Source of the DNA: UBA2040 sp002384725
GTDB taxonomy: Bacteria; Bacteroidota; Bacteroidia; Flavobacteriales_D; Crocinitomicaceae
Assembly: GCA_963926475.1 (NCBI GenBank)
Contig: CAWUXE010000013.1
Location: forward strand, 1 to 64,000
Length of the DNA stretch: 64,000 nucleotides
Reading direction: 5' to 3'
How positions within the stretch are numbered: position 1 is the stretch's first letter; each line of letters opens with the position of its first letter. The position numbers were made by a program, and so were the translations under genes. The notes under the pieces were generated by a model that made no database searches, was not told the origin of the DNA, and saw only the letters and a program-made list of their open reading frames with translations. This document shows, piece by piece, positions 62,063-64,000 of the stretch.

Positions 62063-63754
62063 TTACAATGCTTGAAACGCACTGTTTTCAGTATATTTCA
62101 AAAACTCTCTGTCTTTTTTCGCTTTCGCTTTGTAAGCAGAATCCATTGCAATTGCTTTAGTAAGGTTTGACGTTACATCACCAATTTTGTCCATTCTTGC
62201 AGAAGCAACCGCTTTCAAGTAATACCCTTGAGCTGTTTCTTTGTCAGAAGAACTATTCAATGTAGAAAGACCACCTGATGCATTTCCGTTTAAGATTTGT
62301 GCCAATGCTTTGTTGTAAGAAGCATCAGATCCAAAGTTTGAAACTGCCTCAGCATATTTACCTTCCTTGATATTTAAAATACCATGGTTGTAATTATTTT
62401 CTGATCCCGATCCTTTCCCTTGCGCTAACAATTGTTTTGCTTTGACATAATCACCTGCAGCACCAGCGATGGCACCTAAGTTATTTTTAGCAATAGAATT
62501 GTCTTTTTTGTTGTTCGCTTGCTCGAAATATGTTTTTGCTTGCGCCATGTCACCTTTCATGTAGCATAAACCACCAGCGTTATTGAAGCTTCTGTGATCG
62601 TTAGGGAATTTCAATTGCGCTGCTTTGTAGATTGCCAATTTCGTATCCAAGTTCTCTGTCAAAGTTGCCGCGAACAACATTTCTTCAACTGTCAAAATTT
62701 CTGGAGTCGTTGTAGAAAGTGTTTTCAACTCTTCATCTGTGTATCCTGTTTTGTCATAAACAACGTTGATTTCAGAACGACGAAGTTTTGGGAAAATACT
62801 TTTGTCCAAGTAAGAGAATGTTTTCCCCATGTTTCTCATTTCTGTTTCACGCGTCGCTGGATCTTTGTGCATTTCTAACACACGAATAACCAAGTTTTTC
62901 TCATCTGTGTTCATCGCAGAAACTTCCAATTCTTTTTTGAAACCGTCGTAATCTTCACCACGTCCATTCAAATTGTATATTTCACCTTGAGCAGAAGCGT
63001 TTTTCGCTTTTTTCGCTAAGTTCATTGAAGCTGTCTTTCCTGCATTTACACGGTCAGTCGACAAAGTGTTGTTTTTGTCTTCTTCACCTTCAGGTGATGC
63101 ATAACCAACTATATTAATTGCTTTGATCTCGATACGGCTGCTAGCTGAATCAGCTTTGCTCAGCCAAGCAGAAAGTGCTTTCATGTCTGCATCAGTCATT
63201 TCTGCTGCGCGAACATCAGATTTACCTTTCAAGTAATTGATTGTTGCTGTTTGCGTGAACTCATTAACTCTTTTAAAGTTGTCTTTTTCCATTATTACAC
63301 GGAAACTTTTGTCAGCCAACATTGGTGTAATGATTGTTCCTGGAGCAATCGACGTTCTTTCGATTTGACCTTTTACTTTACCACCTTTAGATACAGTGCC
63401 TGTAATGTCCAATGTTGTTACTTCATATGCTGCTTTATAAGGTACAACGTCGTAATACGTCACTTTACCTCCAGCTTTATAAGCTACCACATTTCCATTT
63501 CCAGTAGCTTTTTCACCTTGAACATTGATTGGCTTTAATGCAGTTTCACCTAACATCGGCTGAATCTCAGCGCTGGCCTTTTTCTTAATTCCTTTAATCG
63601 GAAATGTTACATCTACTTTTACACGAACGGAATCTCCGTGCATTTCAAGAGGACTTGGTGTTACGTCGTACTTCAAGTCTTTCAAAAGGTCACAACTTGT
63701 TACAAGTGTACCTGCTGCTACAAAAGCCAAACCAACTAGAGTATGTTTCTTCAT
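62063..63754 (-). CDS. lipoprotein with OmpA-like domain and TPR repeats
   Basis: A 563-residue lipoprotein (lipobox LVTSC, Cys21). Residues 30-190 are a beta-rich domain (VKVDVTFPIKGIKKKASAEI). Residues 190-335 resemble an OmpA-like peptidoglycan-binding domain in order: MKALSAWLSKADSAS, EIKAINIVGYASPEGEEDKN, LSTDRVNAGKTASMNLAKK. Residues 375-560 contain TPR units (DHRSFNNAGGLCYMKGDMAQ, SIAKNNLGAIAGAAGDYVKA). The combination of OmpA-like and TPR parts recalls T9SS PorE and other cell-wall anchors, but there is no propeller. Codon use is strongly biased, suggesting high expression. It has a good promoter and is monocistronic. Confidence 0.78.
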   Translation of the reverse strand: MKKHTLVGLAFVAAGTLVTSCDLLKDLKYDVTPSPLEMHGDSVRVKVDVTFPIKGIKKKASAEIQPMLGETALKPINVQGEKATGNGNVVAYKAGGKVTYYDVVPYKAAYEVTTLDITGTVSKGGKVKGQIERTSIAPGTIITPMLADKSFRVIMEKDNFKRVNEFTQTATINYLKGKSDVRAAEMTDADMKALSAWLSKADSASSRIEIKAINIVGYASPEGEEDKNNTLSTDRVNAGKTASMNLAKKAKNASAQGEIYNLNGRGEDYDGFKKELEVSAMNTDEKNLVIRVLEMHKDPATRETEMRNMGKTFSYLDKSIFPKLRRSEINVVYDKTGYTDEELKTLSTTTPEILTVEEMLFAATLTENLDTKLAIYKAAQLKFPNDHRSFNNAGGLCYMKGDMAQAKTYFEQANNKKDNSIAKNNLGAIAGAAGDYVKAKQLLAQGKGSGSENNYNHGILNIKEGKYAEAVSNFGSDASYNKALAQILNGNASGGLSTLNSSSDKETAQGYYLKAVASARMDKIGDVTSNLTKAIAMDSAYKAKAKKDREFLKYTENSAFQAL

Positions 63755-63784
63755 TATAAGTTTAATTTCAAGATTTAATTACTA

Positions 63785-63813
63785 CAAAAATAAGAAAAAA
63801 TTAACTTGAGCAA
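63785..63813 (-). promoter_or_regulatory. promoter of the TPR/OmpA-like lipoprotein gene
   Basis: On the minus strand TTG at 63813-63811 and TATTTTTG at 63792-63785 are 18 bases apart, a close match to TTG-N19-TAnnTTTG. The ATG is 30 bases downstream. Confidence 0.65.
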
Positions 63814-63867
63814 CTTGTAAAACACACTTTTCAAAAATAAACGTTAAAATTTCAATGATTTTAATGG

Positions 63868-64000
63868 TTACTTCGGACTGTTTAATTCAACTAATTGAGT
63901 AATAGTCAATTGAGTTATCGGGTCTATTCTGTGTTTCGCAATTTCTAAAAGTGGAATAAGAACAAACAGTCTATTTCTAAACAGTTTATGAGGTACAGTA
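63868..64000 (-). CDS. folK: 6-hydroxymethyl-7,8-dihydropterin pyrophosphokinase, C-terminal part (runs off window)
   Basis: The last 43 codons read VPHKLFRNRLFVLIPLLEIA followed by KHRIDPITQLTITQ, matching the (I/V)PHPxxHxRxFVLxPLxEIAP end of HPPK, the folate-pathway enzyme that pyrophosphorylates hydroxymethyl-dihydropterin. Several usually conserved residues (Pro after PH, Ala-Pro) differ, which fits divergent Bacteroidota versions. The stop TAA is at 63868-63870. Only the C-terminus is visible. Confidence 0.65.
   Translation of the reverse strand, partial: TVPHKLFRNRLFVLIPLLEIAKHRIDPITQLTITQLVELNSPK

Noticed and set aside
61391..62075. Three short overlapping plus-strand open frames as real small genes
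   Set aside because: Together they carry successive pieces of one glycosyltransferase family, so they are parts of a single pseudogene.
1..64000. CRISPR arrays, prophage, integrative elements, tRNA or rRNA genes
   Set aside because: No regularly spaced repeats, phage structural or integrase genes, or RNA-gene signatures were seen by eye on either strand.

Overview
The window is a contiguous piece of an AT-rich chromosome from a gliding Bacteroidota, most likely a Flavobacteriales member close to the Fluviicola/Crocinitomix group (inference; no 16S gene is present). Evidence for this is a type IX secretion (T9SS)/gliding core locus (PorP/SprF-like, GldK, GldL, GldM and two GldN paralogs), gldB-gldC, three secreted proteins with complete or partial T9SS C-terminal sorting domains, an S46 dipeptidyl-peptidase, and many promoters with the Bacteroidota -7 box TAnnTTTG. 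I see no rRNA, tRNA, CRISPR array, prophage or complete insertion sequence.

Layout. 1-6.4 kb: ZIP transporter end, SAM methyltransferase, coaE, a DPP11-like peptidase, and a von Willebrand D-domain secreted protein behind a near-consensus sigma-54 promoter. 6.4-13 kb: lpd, a 1,039-residue T9SS cargo protein with Asp-box propeller repeats, and lipA. 12.9-18.2 kb: OsmC protein, rRNA methyltransferase, a GT-C glycosyltransferase, a DUF6265-like protein, YjjG-type nucleotidase and upp. 18.3-23.6 kb: ABC exporter followed by a cytosolic solute-binding-like protein, hemH, ahcY. 23.6-24.0 kb: three palindromes beside a decayed REP-associated/IS200-type transposase. 24-27.7 kb: DjlA-like J protein, GT22-like glycosyltransferase, T9SS cargo. 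27.9-35.2 kb (minus strand): miaB, a sigma-54 activator, lptE, a Glu-rich TPR protein, secG, then groES-groEL. 35.4-46.7 kb (plus strand): topA, an arginase-fold protein that has lost metal ligands, then the T9SS core. 46.9-50 kb: ABC-F protein, small secreted proteins, ferredoxin. 50-54.9 kb: an M48 metalloprotease gene followed by a broken, internally inverted second copy; nadE; outer-membrane protein. 55-59 kb: gldB-gldC-DUF2797-kelch-trmB. 59-61 kb: clpX and clpP. 61-64 kb: a decayed glycosyltransferase pseudogene, an OmpA/TPR-type lipoprotein and the end of folK.

How it fits together: GldK/GldL/GldM/GldN form the T9SS trans-envelope motor and ring, and the cargo proteins at 8-11, 26.4-27.7 and 57-58 kb are probable substrates. 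LipA and Lpd serve lipoate-dependent dehydrogenases. LptE and SecG serve envelope biogenesis. GroES/EL and ClpX/ClpP form the protein quality-control set.

Most noteworthy are the arginase-like probable pseudoenzyme next to the T9SS locus, the duplicated and inverted M48 gene, the REP palindromes with a transposase relic, the sigma-54 site before the VWD gene, and promoters so close to start codons that leaderless mRNAs are implied. No wholly new multi-gene system could be demonstrated.
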